Of a stretch of DNA of 64,000 bases, positions 25,118 to 34,409 are shown piece by piece. Below the pieces are notes generated by a model. The model did not search any database and was not told the DNA's origin. It worked only from the letters and a program-made list of their open reading frames with translations. A program made the position numbers and the translations under genes. Origin of the DNA: JBEBVQ01 sp964527735 (GTDB lineage: Bacteria > Bacteroidota > Bacteroidia > Chitinophagales > Chitinophagaceae); contig CAZGPG010000018.1 of assembly GCA_964527735.1 (NCBI GenBank), positions 1 to 64,000 on the forward strand. Reading direction: 5' to 3'. Position 1 is the first letter of the stretch; each line of letters starts with the position of its first letter.

Positions 25118-27940
25118 ATGAGAACGTCTACTCAAAGAAATCTTTTGTTTTTATCCTTAATACTGGCTGCCACTACAGGAAGTGCTATAGCACAGCCACG
25201 TGAGATGGAAACGAAGGAGCCAAACTATAACCGCTTCCGCCAACCCTTTTCGTTGACGAATCCGGAAGTCACCCGGCAGAACGCAGGTTATGAGCGCCAT
25301 CCGGAATTGGGGTTGCTATATGCGGGAGCGCCCTGTAATGATTGCTATGAGGTGCTGGACAAACGTACCGAGACAACCAAGACTTTCGCTGAGTTAGGCA
25401 CCGGAGGAAGCCATATCTGGATACAATCGTCTACCGACCCCATGCACTATAAAAATGAGCAGGGCCAATGGCTGACCATACAACCGGAACTGGCTCCGCT
25501 GCAGGGTCGTAATGATGTGTTTTCATCTGTAGCGTCACCCTGGCCGGTGACGATAGATACGCGGGCCGGCTTTACACAGATTGGGAAGCCGGGTCAGCGG
25601 GTATCTTTCAACCGGGAGCTGGAGCTGATCTTCGTTGCAGCCGACGGTACGGAACGTTCATTGGGTCGGGCGGATTGGAGCCGTTATACTGCCGGGGATG
25701 ATGGCATATATGTAACGGATATATGGCCGGGGATGGATATGGAGATCACGGTTTTCCGCGGCGCCGCCAAGACCAACTTTCTGATCAACAAGCCGATGCC
25801 TCAATATGCAGGCGGTCAACTGGCAATACGTGATCATTTTAAAATGGATGAGGGCTTGTCTGTATACCGGACCAGTGCAAAGCAATGGAGCGGTCCGCTG
25901 GAGATAAAGTACGTATCAGGGTTAAGTGCTTATACAATGAGGCAGGCGGTGGGATTCAGAAAAAAAGACGGGGGTGACCTGCAGCCACTTGATTACAGGA
26001 TAGTCAAAGAAAATATATTGGATATTCTGATCAACGGCCAAATACTGAATCAGGATATTAAGCATTACCCGATGGTGATAGATCCTTTCTTTCAATCCAC
26101 GGGTGCCGTTGCTGTTACAGGTGGATCAGAATATAATGCTTCCTGTTTTTCCATGACAGTTGGCTGCACTTATGTAAATCCTGTCCCTGTGCCCGCGGCA
26201 ATTACTGTCACAAACTTAATGTTTACGTTTCAGTTTTATGCAGATTCTGCCAAGCATATGGCATCTTTTGATGTTCGGGTAGGTAATTGCCGGAGCCCGA
26301 GCCAGACCGGAGCCATGTGGGTTTGCCCGTCTACACCGCCGCCAGCAGGGTGGTGTGGAGGAAACTGGCTATCCGGATTTGAAGATATAAATCAATGTAT
26401 ACCACCTCCCCAGTGTCAGCCATATAATCTGGATGTAACACTGCGGTTTTTGAGGTGCTATGCGCCTTCTGCCATACCATGCGACAATTCCAGAATATGG
26501 GCTACACAACCGTTTGTGGTAACGGTGGAAGGCTGGACGCTGGAGCCGTTCCAAATAGGCGTGTCTGCTCCAAACGCAACCATTTGCCAGGGAGATTCAA
26601 CCGTTTTGGATGCTACTCCCGAATATGGCGTTCGTCCTTTCCATTATTTGTGGACACCCGGGGGGTCTACCGATTCTGCGATTGTTGTCAAACCACAGGT
26701 CAGTACAACCTATATTGTGGAATTTACGGATTCCTGCGGCAGGGTGGCGAGAGATACGGTAGACGTATTCGTTACGCCCAGTGATAACCCCGGATTCACA
26801 TTTGTCCCGGATTCCGTTTGTCCCAGCACGCCTATTACGGTAAAGGCCAATGAGCCCGGGCAGCTTTCATATTACAGTTGGGAATTACCGGGCAGCGCGC
26901 ATCCTTCGCTCAGCGGCATTAAGGAATTCACTACTTCCTATGATACGGGCGGTGTGTATGACATTGTCATGTATTATCAGAGCGGTAATTGTAAATTTCC
27001 CGATACGCAGCAGATCACCATCTATCCGGAAATAAATGTAGAGATACATGACACGATTTGTGACGGCGAGGCTTACCCGTTTTACGGAAATTATTATACT
27101 GCTTCCGGAACATACCAGTATCTGAATCAAACCTTGTTCGGGTGTGATTCGGTACTGATCCTGCACTTAGTCGTTAACCCGATACCACCGGTACCGGTCG
27201 CCTCCGCCAATACGCCGATTTGTTACGGAGATGAGCTGTTGCTGGAGGCTTCGGAGATTGCCGGGGTAACGTATAACTGGACAGGCCCGCGTGGCTTTAC
27301 CAGCCCAAACCGGAAACCGAAGATTCCCGATGTGGATTTTGATATGGGAGGCATGTATTCGGTGACCAGTACAAAGCTGAACTGTACCTCTCCGCCCGGC
27401 GATGTCCGGGTGATGGTTAAGCCCTTGCCGGTAATTGAACTACAGGCAGACAGAACAGAAATATGCTCCGGCGATAGCGTACGGCTTGAAACAATTTTGG
27501 ATCCGGTGTACAGCTATCAGTGGCGCCCGGATTATTATATGGTGACCAACGGAGACGCCGTTGCCTATGCCGTAGTCGGTTATAAGAGCTATATACATGT
27601 CATGGTTACCGATACGGGTCGTTGTATCGCCAGAGACAGCATTTACATTAATACGGAACCCTGCTGCGATGTGTTCCTGCCGGACGCATTTACGCCCAAT
27701 GGCGACGGAAAGAATGATGTGTTCCGGATCATTACCGACGGTAATCTCAAGCTGAGTGTATTCCGGGTTGTAAACCGCTGGGGTATGACGGTATTTGCCA
27801 CCGGCGACCAGTATCTGGGCTGGGACGGCCTGTACAATGGAAGACCGCAGGATCCGGGTACCTATCATTATTATCTGGAATACGGATGTCCGGACGGAGG
27901 TACGTACGAAAAGAAGGGCAGTATTACGTTGTTGCGATGA
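25118..27940 (+). CDS. Gliding-associated type B T9SS surface protein
   Basis: About 940 residues from ATG 25118 (MRTSTQRNLLFLSLILAATTG, signal peptide ending at AIAQ); a GTG at 25079 would add 13 residues. The N-terminal half (about 30-340) is a large beta-rich domain like those that precede SBBP or Ig arrays (NEQGQWLTIQPEL, TDIWPGMDMEITVF, HYPMVIDPFF). PKD and Ig-like modules follow (ICQGDSTVLDA, SFYSWELPG, ICYGDELLLEA, ICSGDSVRLE). The C-terminal domain is type B: FTPNGDGKNDVFR, VVNRWGMTVF, GWDGLYNG, GTYHYYLEY. Type B proteins are usually exported by T9SS and not processed like type A. The function is unknown. It ends in a perfect 38-bp palindrome. Confidence 0.87.
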   Translation: MRTSTQRNLLFLSLILAATTGSAIAQPREMETKEPNYNRFRQPFSLTNPEVTRQNAGYERHPELGLLYAGAPCNDCYEVLDKRTETTKTFAELGTGGSHIWIQSSTDPMHYKNEQGQWLTIQPELAPLQGRNDVFSSVASPWPVTIDTRAGFTQIGKPGQRVSFNRELELIFVAADGTERSLGRADWSRYTAGDDGIYVTDIWPGMDMEITVFRGAAKTNFLINKPMPQYAGGQLAIRDHFKMDEGLSVYRTSAKQWSGPLEIKYVSGLSAYTMRQAVGFRKKDGGDLQPLDYRIVKENILDILINGQILNQDIKHYPMVIDPFFQSTGAVAVTGGSEYNASCFSMTVGCTYVNPVPVPAAITVTNLMFTFQFYADSAKHMASFDVRVGNCRSPSQTGAMWVCPSTPPPAGWCGGNWLSGFEDINQCIPPPQCQPYNLDVTLRFLRCYAPSAIPCDNSRIWATQPFVVTVEGWTLEPFQIGVSAPNATICQGDSTVLDATPEYGVRPFHYLWTPGGSTDSAIVVKPQVSTTYIVEFTDSCGRVARDTVDVFVTPSDNPGFTFVPDSVCPSTPITVKANEPGQLSYYSWELPGSAHPSLSGIKEFTTSYDTGGVYDIVMYYQSGNCKFPDTQQITIYPEINVEIHDTICDGEAYPFYGNYYTASGTYQYLNQTLFGCDSVLILHLVVNPIPPVPVASANTPICYGDELLLEASEIAGVTYNWTGPRGFTSPNRKPKIPDVDFDMGGMYSVTSTKLNCTSPPGDVRVMVKPLPVIELQADRTEICSGDSVRLETILDPVYSYQWRPDYYMVTNGDAVAYAVVGYKSYIHVMVTDTGRCIARDSIYINTEPCCDVFLPDAFTPNGDGKNDVFRIITDGNLKLSVFRVVNRWGMTVFATGDQYLGWDGLYNGRPQDPGTYHYYLEYGCPDGGTYEKKGSITLLR

Positions 27941-27975
27941 CAGTAGAGACGTTGCATGCAACGTCTCTACTGTCA
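27938..27975. terminator. Perfect 38-bp palindrome between convergent genes
   Basis: From the TGA stop of the plus-strand gene, TGACAGTAGAGACGTTG is followed by its exact reverse complement around CATG. The minus-strand J-domain gene ends 3 bp beyond it. It is placed as a bidirectional terminator, though it lacks a T-tract. GTAGAGACGTTGCATGCAAC-type palindromes are also known as dispersed repeats. Confidence 0.75.
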
Positions 27976-27978
27976 TCG

Positions 27979-28626
27979 TCACCGCATGTACAGGAACATA
28001 AAAATGCACAGCAGCAATGCAGTCAGCAGGATCACCCACGGTTTGATGATCACCCACCGCTTTTCATTTGCTTTCCGGTGCAGCTCCTGGCCGATCTGCT
28101 CTTGCAGGTTTTGGTCGGATCCGGCAAGCACAGTCAGCCGTCCGCTGATGTCCTGAAAATAACGGTATTCCATCCCTTTCAATGTCTGTAGCATAATCCG
28201 GAGTATCTTCCGGTTCAGCTCCATGTCGGTTGCACGGTTTAGAATAGCAAGGTGCGCATCCGAAAGCAGCAGCAATGTATATTCATGCAGCGCCGTCTGG
28301 CTCATGCGGTATGTATCCATCGACGAAACATGGTTGGCCAGCTTCACGCATTCGTTATAGATACCGGCCGGCGTCACGGAGACCGGTTTTTGTTGCCGGG
28401 CATAACCGGCCAGCCATCTTTCGTCGTTATACACCGCCCGTCGTTCCTGGTCCGACAATATTTCGTATGCTTCGCGGATCTCGTGAAAATAATGTGCTGC
28501 ATACCGGTCACCGGCATTCTTGTCGGGATGATATTGATGCGCCAGCCTGCGATATGCTGCTTTGATCTCCTGCAGCGTAGCCTGCGGAGCAATACCCAGT
28601 GTTTTATAATGATCTTTCACCTGCAT
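27979..28626 (-). CDS. Membrane-anchored J-domain co-chaperone
   Basis: 215 residues. The N-terminal J domain (about 5-68) carries the HPD motif (H33-P34-D35) needed to stimulate Hsp70/DnaK ATPase, and a family-like helix IV (EAYEILSDQERRAVYN). There is no Gly/Phe-rich region or zinc finger, so it is a type III J-protein rather than DnaJ. The middle part (about 85-190) is helical and not recognised. A single membrane segment lies at the extreme C terminus (about 195-212, VILLTALLLCIFMFLYM), leaving the J domain in the cytoplasm. It probably recruits DnaK to the inner membrane. It stands alone between two palindromic repeats. Confidence 0.87.
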   Translation of the reverse strand: MQVKDHYKTLGIAPQATLQEIKAAYRRLAHQYHPDKNAGDRYAAHYFHEIREAYEILSDQERRAVYNDERWLAGYARQQKPVSVTPAGIYNECVKLANHVSSMDTYRMSQTALHEYTLLLLSDAHLAILNRATDMELNRKILRIMLQTLKGMEYRYFQDISGRLTVLAGSDQNLQEQIGQELHRKANEKRWVIIKPWVILLTALLLCIFMFLYMR

Positions 28627-28644
28627 TAGGGCAAAAGTGTTATT

Positions 28645-28740
28645 AATTTGAAAATTTGAAAATGTGCCAATTTGAAAATGTCCGTATTGTGACCAATTAC
28701 CCTCATTTTCAAATTTTCAAATGCTCAAATTTTCAAATTA
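28645..28740. repeat. AATTTGAAAATTTG-type inverted repeat
   Basis: The left arm (28645-28680) has three AATTTGAAAAT units and the right arm (28704-28740) their complements. Such arrays are common in Bacteroidota intergenic DNA. The right arm runs into the glycosylase gene and supplies its stop codon and last residues (SNLKI). Confidence 0.85.
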
Positions 28741-29354
28741 GAATTGTCCTTATAGCGCCACAAATGCAAACAGGCATAGCTGCGGTAGGGCGCCCAGTGA
28801 CCGGAGATCTTCAGCAAATGTTCCCGGAATACTTTTTTATCCGTATGATCCAGCTTATACAACCGTGCCATAGCCTGCTGTATGCCCAGATCGTCGGGGG
28901 CAAAAATATCTTCCCGCCCAAGGGTAAATATCAGCAGCATCTCCACGGTCCATCTGCCGACGCCTTTAATAGGCGTAAGGAAAGACATCACCTCTTCGTT
29001 GCTCATCCGGTACAGCTTTTTATCTTCCATACCTTGTTCTGTTGCATATTGTGCCACATTGCGGACGTACTGCGTTTTGGCGCCCGACAGGCCGATGCCG
29101 CGCAAGGTCTCCACCGGCAGTGATAATATTTGTTCCGGTGAAGGTCCGGCGCCGCCAAACAGGTCGAGGAACCGGCGATAGATCACCGCAGCTACTTTGG
29201 TGGAGAGCTGCTGGCTCATGATAGATGCGCAAAGCTGCAGGCAGATATTCCGCTCCTTTTTCAGCCGGAAGGGCGGTTGCGCCTGCAGCAAAGGAAGCAG
29301 CTTTTTGTCACGGCTCAGATGCCGGTAATAATCGGGTGGTTGCACCAGAGCCAT
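28725..29354 (-). CDS. DNA-3-methyladenine glycosylase II (AlkA-like, HhH-GPD)
   Basis: 209 residues. Excises alkylated bases in base excision repair. The HhH-GPD fold is clear: QQLSTKVAAVIYRRF near residue 48, first hairpin (LRGIGLSGAKTQYV), the DNA-binding helix-hairpin-helix LTPIKGVGRWTVEMLL (126-141) and the catalytic Asp in FAPDDLGIQ (D155 by alignment to AlkA D238). It lacks the AlkA N-terminal beta domain, like the shorter bacterial and yeast Mag1 enzymes. There is no 4Fe-4S cysteine cluster, which argues against MutY or Nth. The C terminus (SNLKI) is encoded by an intergenic repeat, so the original stop may have been lost. Cyclophilin lies 13 bp upstream, so the two are probably co-transcribed. 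Confidence 0.9.
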   Translation of the reverse strand: MALVQPPDYYRHLSRDKKLLPLLQAQPPFRLKKERNICLQLCASIMSQQLSTKVAAVIYRRFLDLFGGAGPSPEQILSLPVETLRGIGLSGAKTQYVRNVAQYATEQGMEDKKLYRMSNEEVMSFLTPIKGVGRWTVEMLLIFTLGREDIFAPDDLGIQQAMARLYKLDHTDKKVFREHLLKISGHWAPYRSYACLHLWRYKDNSNLKI

Positions 29355-29367
29355 GTGCGCTTTGTTT

Positions 29368-30030
29368 TTAGAAGAACAAAAACTTTTTCTTTTTGATGAT
29401 CCGTACGGAGGTCATACGGACATCTGTTTCGGGCCGGTCGGCGTTATCGCGTGGAGCATTGGCTATTTTTTCTGCCACATCCATGCCTTTGGTCACCGCG
29501 CCGAATACCGTATAGCTCCCGTCCAGGTGTAATGCGCCTCCTTCTGTCTTATATACTTCCCGTTGTGCAGGAGTAAGCGTGCGGCCGCTGCGTTGTGCAA
29601 AATTATCCAGTTCCGCATCCGTAAACTTCTTGCCGGTTACGATATAAAACTGGCAGCCCGATGAGGCTTTTTCCGGGTTGTTGTCCCGTGCTGCGGCCAG
29701 TGCGCCACGGTGATGGTAATACTCATTATTGATCTCTGCAGGTATCCGGTAACCATTATCCCCGCTACCGAGTCGTTGACCGGGCGCTGCCGACCTGGAG
29801 TCTGGGTCGCCGCCCTGTATCATAAAGCCCGGAATGACCCGGTGAAATAATGTGCTGTCGTAAAATTTGTCTTTGATCAGCTTGATCATATTGTCACGGT
29901 GTTGCGGGGTTTTGTCGTACAATACCAATTCGATATCCCCTTCTGTGGTGGCGATCTTCACTTTGGTCTTCTGGGCATAAACCAGTACCGTACACGCCAG
30001 CAAGGCGCTCAATAGAATAATTCGTTTCAT
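29368..30030 (-). CDS. Periplasmic cyclophilin-type peptidyl-prolyl isomerase
   Basis: 220 residues. Catalyses cis-trans isomerisation of proline peptide bonds during protein folding. A signal peptide (LSALLACTVLVYAQ) targets it to the periplasm. The cyclophilin signature is intact: FHRVIPGFMIQGGDP with catalytic R64, SSGCQFYIV (usually GSQFFI) and YTVFGAVTKGMDV. Relative to the minimal bacterial PpiA there is an insertion of about 30 residues (FTDAELDNFAQRSGRTLTP...), common in Bacteroidota members. It lies upstream of the glycosylase gene with 13 bp between. A lysine-rich C terminus (IIKKKKFLFF) ends it. Confidence 0.92.
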   Translation of the reverse strand: MKRIILLSALLACTVLVYAQKTKVKIATTEGDIELVLYDKTPQHRDNMIKLIKDKFYDSTLFHRVIPGFMIQGGDPDSRSAAPGQRLGSGDNGYRIPAEINNEYYHHRGALAAARDNNPEKASSGCQFYIVTGKKFTDAELDNFAQRSGRTLTPAQREVYKTEGGALHLDGSYTVFGAVTKGMDVAEKIANAPRDNADRPETDVRMTSVRIIKKKKFLFF

Positions 30031-30048
30031 ATTTATTTAAAATTGTAA

Positions 30049-30081
30049 AAGCGAAAGCATAGTTACAAAAAAAATCGGTTA
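30049..30081 (+). repeat. 33-bp exact dispersed repeat, copy 1
   Basis: AAGCGAAAGCATAGTTAC, then eight A and TCGGTTA. It is identical to 39513-39545 and the identity stops at both ends. This copy lies in the 5' region of the cyclophilin gene. Confidence 0.9.
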
Positions 30082-30153
30082 CGGCCATTTCGTTTAACGG
30101 AATAGCTGCCGGGTTTGTTATTGCATTATAGTAGCAGGCGGGTAGCATAAAAA

Positions 30154-30185
30154 GTCCGGAAGGCTGTTATTGAAGCCTTCCGGAC
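30154..30185 (-). terminator. Intrinsic terminator of the three-gene T9SS operon
   Basis: An 11-bp perfect stem (GTCCGGAAGGC with GCCTTCCGGAC) and a 10-nt loop are followed on the minus strand by TTTTT. It lies 27 bp past the stop codon of the 671-residue protein. Confidence 0.88.
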
Positions 30186-30212
30186 GTCGTAATGTACCTG
30201 GATAGTTTGTTT

Positions 30213-32228
30213 CTAAGGTTGTATTTTAATAAGCTTTTCCCGTTTGACCGGTAAGCCATTCCTGTCATTTATCTGGAGCAGGTATCCTCCATCCGATAAA
30301 TAATCTACGGGTATTTGCCGGACATTCTGAAATGTACTGATCACTTTACCATCCATGCCGGAGATAATAATGAAAACGGGCTCCGGAGCATCTATATATA
30401 CTACGGAACCTGCCGGGTTGGGATAGATATGTACGGACGCTGCTGGTAGTATGCCGGTGACGGTAGCGGGTATCACCGTATGGCATCCCGAGGTGTCACT
30501 GCATCCGTTTGAAGTAACAACAACCGCATAACTGCCGGAGGCAGCAGGTGTGAAAACACGGTTGGTAGCTCCGGGAACAGACTGATGATCCGAACAGTTG
30601 ATCCATTGGTAACCGGCGCCTGTTGAGACAGCAGTGAGTGTCTGACCGGATTGGGTTACGGCGGTATCCGCAGGGATCAGGGACAGTGTGGTAACCCAGA
30701 TGCTGTCACACCCGGTTTCGGTTACAAACGTATCCCGGTAAATACCGGGTACGGATACAGAGGCGCCGCCGGGCAGGGTATAACTAAATGATTCATCCCG
30801 GCAAAAAGAATCTGCGGCATACCATGCTGTTGCGGCGCAGTCAAAGTCGAGTTTTACAATCCAGAAGTCGGAATCTCCACCTCTGCTTGCATCTGTTTTA
30901 TTGCCTGATATAGCTGATCCGGAGCTGCCGCCGATTATGTATTCATGAGGGGCGATCTCGCGGATACAGGCCAGATCATCGGCTCCGTTTCCGCCAATGG
31001 TTTTCTGCCATTGTATATTACCTGTCGCGTCCAGCTTCAATATCCAGTAATCGTTGGTGAGATTCCAGCTATCTTCTGTTTTGTCACCGGAAATATCGGA
31101 AGTAGAAGTGCCGCCTACAATATATCCGCCGTCGGATGTTTCGTGGATATCCGCCATCTTATTAGCCATATCTGCGCGTATGGCCCGCTGCCATTGAATG
31201 GCTCCGGTATTATCCAGCTTCAGTACCCAGTAATCTTCTCCTACACCCAGCCGTATCTCCGTACGTTCACCGGTGAGGTCATCAGACATGGAAGAGCCGC
31301 CCACGATATATCCGCCATCGGAGGTCTGCCGTATTGTCGCCAGCTCATCATGTTTATTTCCCCCGATGGTGCGTTGCCATACGATATTGCCTGTCGCATC
31401 CAGCTTCAGTATCCAGTAATCATTGTTCCCTCTGATTGCTTCGGTTTTGTTGCCACCGGTGCCGGATGAGGAAGAACCACCTACAATGTATCCGCCGTCA
31501 GAAGTCTGGTGTATGCTTCTCAGGTCATCAACGGCAAAACCACCTAATGTTTTTTGCCATTCGATCCGGCCGGTATCGTCCAGCTTCAGTATCCAGTAGT
31601 CGTCGCTGGCAATAGGTCCCAACGGACCGCCGCTCACCCAACTGTCCTCTGTTTTATCATCGGAAGTATTGGACTGTGAAGTGCCGCCAACAATATAGCC
31701 ACCGTCTGCAGTTTGCTCTATGTGTACCAGGCGGTCTCCCCTGTTTCCGCCGATGGTTTTTTGCCACTGGGTGGAGCCGGTGACATCCAGCTTCAGTATC
31801 CAGTAGTCATTGTTGGTTCCTCCCCGCAGAGTGCCTGTCTTATCTGTACAGATATCGGATGCGGACGTGCCGCCGACGATATACCCGCCATCGGACGTGA
31901 GGCCGATACTTTTCATATCATCGCTTGCGTCACACCCGATTGTCCGTTGCCATTCAATTGCACCGGTATCATCCAGCTTCAGTATCCAGTAATCCGTAGC
32001 GCATCTGGCCGGATTCGGACACCGGACGTCTTCTGCTTTCTCGCCGGATGTCGTAGAGGTGGATGACCCACCTGCAATAAACCCGCCGTCAGGTGTGGGT
32101 AGCATGATTGATAATTGATCTGCAGCATCACCTCCGATGGTTTTCTGCCACCGGATAACAGGAGTCTGCGGGTAGGCCACGGAGGTGAGCAGACAGGATA
32201 CCAGGATGAGTGGAAGTAGGTTTCTCAT
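30213..32228 (-). CDS. Seven-repeat propeller surface protein, T9SS type A
   Basis: 671 residues. The signal peptide ends near VAYPQ. Seven repeats of about 60 residues fill about 22-490, each with WQ(K/R)TIGG, TSDGGYIVGG(T/S)S and DYWILKLDxTG; the count suits one seven-bladed propeller. A short cysteine module (ATAWYAADSFCRDE, GCDSIWVTTL) and an Ig-like module (YQWINCSDHQ) follow, then a type A sorting domain (IYPNPAGSVVYI, GMDGKVI, LSDGGYLLQI). It is the last gene of a three-gene minus-strand run (gaps of 59 and 40 bp) closed by a strong terminator. The ligand is unknown. Confidence 0.88.
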   Translation of the reverse strand: MRNLLPLILVSCLLTSVAYPQTPVIRWQKTIGGDAADQLSIMLPTPDGGFIAGGSSTSTTSGEKAEDVRCPNPARCATDYWILKLDDTGAIEWQRTIGCDASDDMKSIGLTSDGGYIVGGTSASDICTDKTGTLRGGTNNDYWILKLDVTGSTQWQKTIGGNRGDRLVHIEQTADGGYIVGGTSQSNTSDDKTEDSWVSGGPLGPIASDDYWILKLDDTGRIEWQKTLGGFAVDDLRSIHQTSDGGYIVGGSSSSGTGGNKTEAIRGNNDYWILKLDATGNIVWQRTIGGNKHDELATIRQTSDGGYIVGGSSMSDDLTGERTEIRLGVGEDYWVLKLDNTGAIQWQRAIRADMANKMADIHETSDGGYIVGGTSTSDISGDKTEDSWNLTNDYWILKLDATGNIQWQKTIGGNGADDLACIREIAPHEYIIGGSSGSAISGNKTDASRGGDSDFWIVKLDFDCAATAWYAADSFCRDESFSYTLPGGASVSVPGIYRDTFVTETGCDSIWVTTLSLIPADTAVTQSGQTLTAVSTGAGYQWINCSDHQSVPGATNRVFTPAASGSYAVVVTSNGCSDTSGCHTVIPATVTGILPAASVHIYPNPAGSVVYIDAPEPVFIIISGMDGKVISTFQNVRQIPVDYLSDGGYLLQINDRNGLPVKREKLIKIQP

Positions 32229-32268
32229 AATTTTTCTTTTTTTAAATGAACATTCGGTGTTTGATAAA

Positions 32269-34350
32269 TTATTCTGAGCGGATAAATTTTGCTGTCCGGA
32301 TCTGATGCTGACAGGTTATTCGTACCAGGTATATGCCGGGGGGTAAATCCTGTACGTCGAGGGCTATTTCGTTACGTCCCTGTAGTGTGCGTCCCTCTGT
32401 AAGGATTAGCTTTCCGCCCTGATCCAGTATATCCAGGGTAGCTGCCCCTGTTAGTTCCGGTGGTATGGCGAGGTATAGTTTTCCTGAAACGGGATTCGGG
32501 CGTATAGTGATTTCATCCGGCATTATGTTGTCCACTGATAGATCTTTACCGGGTTTTTCTCTGCCTGTGAAAATCGAATCTTTAATGCCGATACCCAGGT
32601 TGTAATAGGATCCTGATGGTGTGGATACAAGCTTTACGGGCCGTACCATGTAGTATTTTGTTCCGTTTCCGACCGGTACATCCATATGGGTAGTGGAGGT
32701 GATCAGGGAAGATACCTGCTCATATTTGCCAAAACGGCTGTCAGACCGGTAGACATAATAACCTCCCACATTGGTATCCGGTGAAGGACTCCATGTTATT
32801 TTAATGCCAAAAGGATCTAGTGCGAGATTAAGCGCCGTACAGGGTTTGATATAATCTGTACGGAGCGTGAGATCTCCCAACAATGCAAAATATATAGCGC
32901 GGCCATCCAATATTTGCGGATGTGTATAATAATCCGGATCATTCGTGTGATTGATCAAAAAGCTGTGACCGATGTGTGCTCCCAGGGCCATATGGTGGAG
33001 GAACAAATCATTATCGCCTATACCATAACGTGCGCCCCAGCAGGAGGTGAGGGCAGGGACGGGGGAACATAAAGGTGCACGGAGGAAATTGTTCTGGTTG
33101 TCCCAGTCACCGAAATAGCTGCCGAAAAGCATGATGAAGATCCCGTTTACTTCGTTGTTGGCAAAGGCAACGGTATTACCAATGCCTCCGGCGCCGTTAT
33201 ACCATCCTGGCCCAGAACCCACAGCCCATTGGAAGGAAGAGTCGTTCAGGGAGGGTATAAGATCAATCTCGTGTATCTGATCACGTCCTGTCAAAGGTGG
33301 GAAATTCCGCCAGCCGATCGCTGTGAATGACCTGAAAAAGTTATCATAGCCGTCAATCAATCCTCGTTTTTGAATATTGAGTACATCTGTTTTATAATCG
33401 TGATTTCTCTGGAGATAGCTACGCATCAATTGTACTTCCGTACGGCCAAAGGCCGGCATATCGTGAAAATCAATACGGCTTACCTGCAGTCTCTTTCCTC
33501 CTGTAGGAACGATTGACTGGTCCCATTTACCGTCGCCAGGTACGTTATGATTCGCCGGGCGTGCCGCAGTGGCATTATTGATGATCGAATCCGTCCAGTA
33601 GGTGTCCGGGATCCCTTCCGTATATACATCGCCGTAATAAATGTCGGCCGGCCATGCACCGTGGTGATCAGGATGTCCGTCAGGTGCTATATTGCCACTG
33701 TACGGAACAGGGATATGTCCCAGCAGCAGGACTGCATTAATGCTGGTGTCTGCCAGATAATTTGTACGGATCAGAGAACGGATAGCCGTATCCTTCCAGA
33801 AACGGGAAACATCGTGCCGCCGTACCTGCCACCCGTCGCCACTGATGTCTTCCATCAGTTGTGTGATCTCTGCGGCACAGGAATCACTGAAAATACTGTC
33901 TACCAGCAGGATCAGATTACCCCGGTGATGCATGGGCGGCGATTTGATCCCTGCATTTATAAATCCTGTTGCATAAGTACAGTGAGAAGTGCACCCTCCT
34001 CCCAGGGGACTACAATCCGGAATAATATTCCTTGTGCTGGAAACTTTATATTCATAAGTAACGCCGGCGACCACGTTATTATCAATAAAAACAGTATCTG
34101 CTATGTAGACTACAGGCAGTGTGTCCCATGCGGTATGTCCGGTCTGTCGTCTGAAAATATTCAGCCAGATACTGTCGGTACATACCGGTATCCCGGCCTG
34201 TTCCCACGAAACAGTTATCTGTGGCGGTGATTCGACAACAGTAGCGCTTAACTGTATGACGGTACTACCCGGATGAGGGCTCTGCCCAAATAAGCGGTGC
34301 CCGGTCAGGCACAACAGCAGTACGAATGATAAATGTAATTGTTGTTTCAT
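32269..34350 (-). CDS. T9SS type A protein with C25-like (gingipain-like) region
   Basis: 693 residues. A signal peptide (FVLLLCLTGHRLFGQ) is followed by a fibronectin III-like module (about 30-125) and a central domain of about 330 residues with LILLVDSIFSDSC, LLLGHIPVPYSG, WPADIYYGDV, LTSCWGARYG, HHMALGAHIGHSF and LLGDLTLRTD. The order and spacing recall the C25 cysteine peptidase (gingipain) fold, in which a Cys follows a beta strand and LGDP closes the domain. The usual His (GHG) is not evident: GSYFGDWDN stands there. Activity is therefore doubtful and the family call is inference. A second Fn3 module (TWSPSPDTNVGGYYVYRS) and a type A sorting domain with RPNP follow. Confidence 0.72.
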   Translation of the reverse strand: MKQQLHLSFVLLLCLTGHRLFGQSPHPGSTVIQLSATVVESPPQITVSWEQAGIPVCTDSIWLNIFRRQTGHTAWDTLPVVYIADTVFIDNNVVAGVTYEYKVSSTRNIIPDCSPLGGGCTSHCTYATGFINAGIKSPPMHHRGNLILLVDSIFSDSCAAEITQLMEDISGDGWQVRRHDVSRFWKDTAIRSLIRTNYLADTSINAVLLLGHIPVPYSGNIAPDGHPDHHGAWPADIYYGDVYTEGIPDTYWTDSIINNATAARPANHNVPGDGKWDQSIVPTGGKRLQVSRIDFHDMPAFGRTEVQLMRSYLQRNHDYKTDVLNIQKRGLIDGYDNFFRSFTAIGWRNFPPLTGRDQIHEIDLIPSLNDSSFQWAVGSGPGWYNGAGGIGNTVAFANNEVNGIFIMLFGSYFGDWDNQNNFLRAPLCSPVPALTSCWGARYGIGDNDLFLHHMALGAHIGHSFLINHTNDPDYYTHPQILDGRAIYFALLGDLTLRTDYIKPCTALNLALDPFGIKITWSPSPDTNVGGYYVYRSDSRFGKYEQVSSLITSTTHMDVPVGNGTKYYMVRPVKLVSTPSGSYYNLGIGIKDSIFTGREKPGKDLSVDNIMPDEITIRPNPVSGKLYLAIPPELTGAATLDILDQGGKLILTEGRTLQGRNEIALDVQDLPPGIYLVRITCQHQIRTAKFIRSE

Positions 34351-34409
34351 GTTTTTTCGTTTTTATGTTTATGTAAAAATGTGTATGTATTATTTATATA
34401 CTGATTCCG

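Noticed and set aside
30039..30070. Promoter of the cyclophilin gene within the 33-bp repeat
   Set aside because: TACAATTTT on the minus strand is only a weak match to TAnnTTTG, and the second copy of the repeat has no gene to drive.
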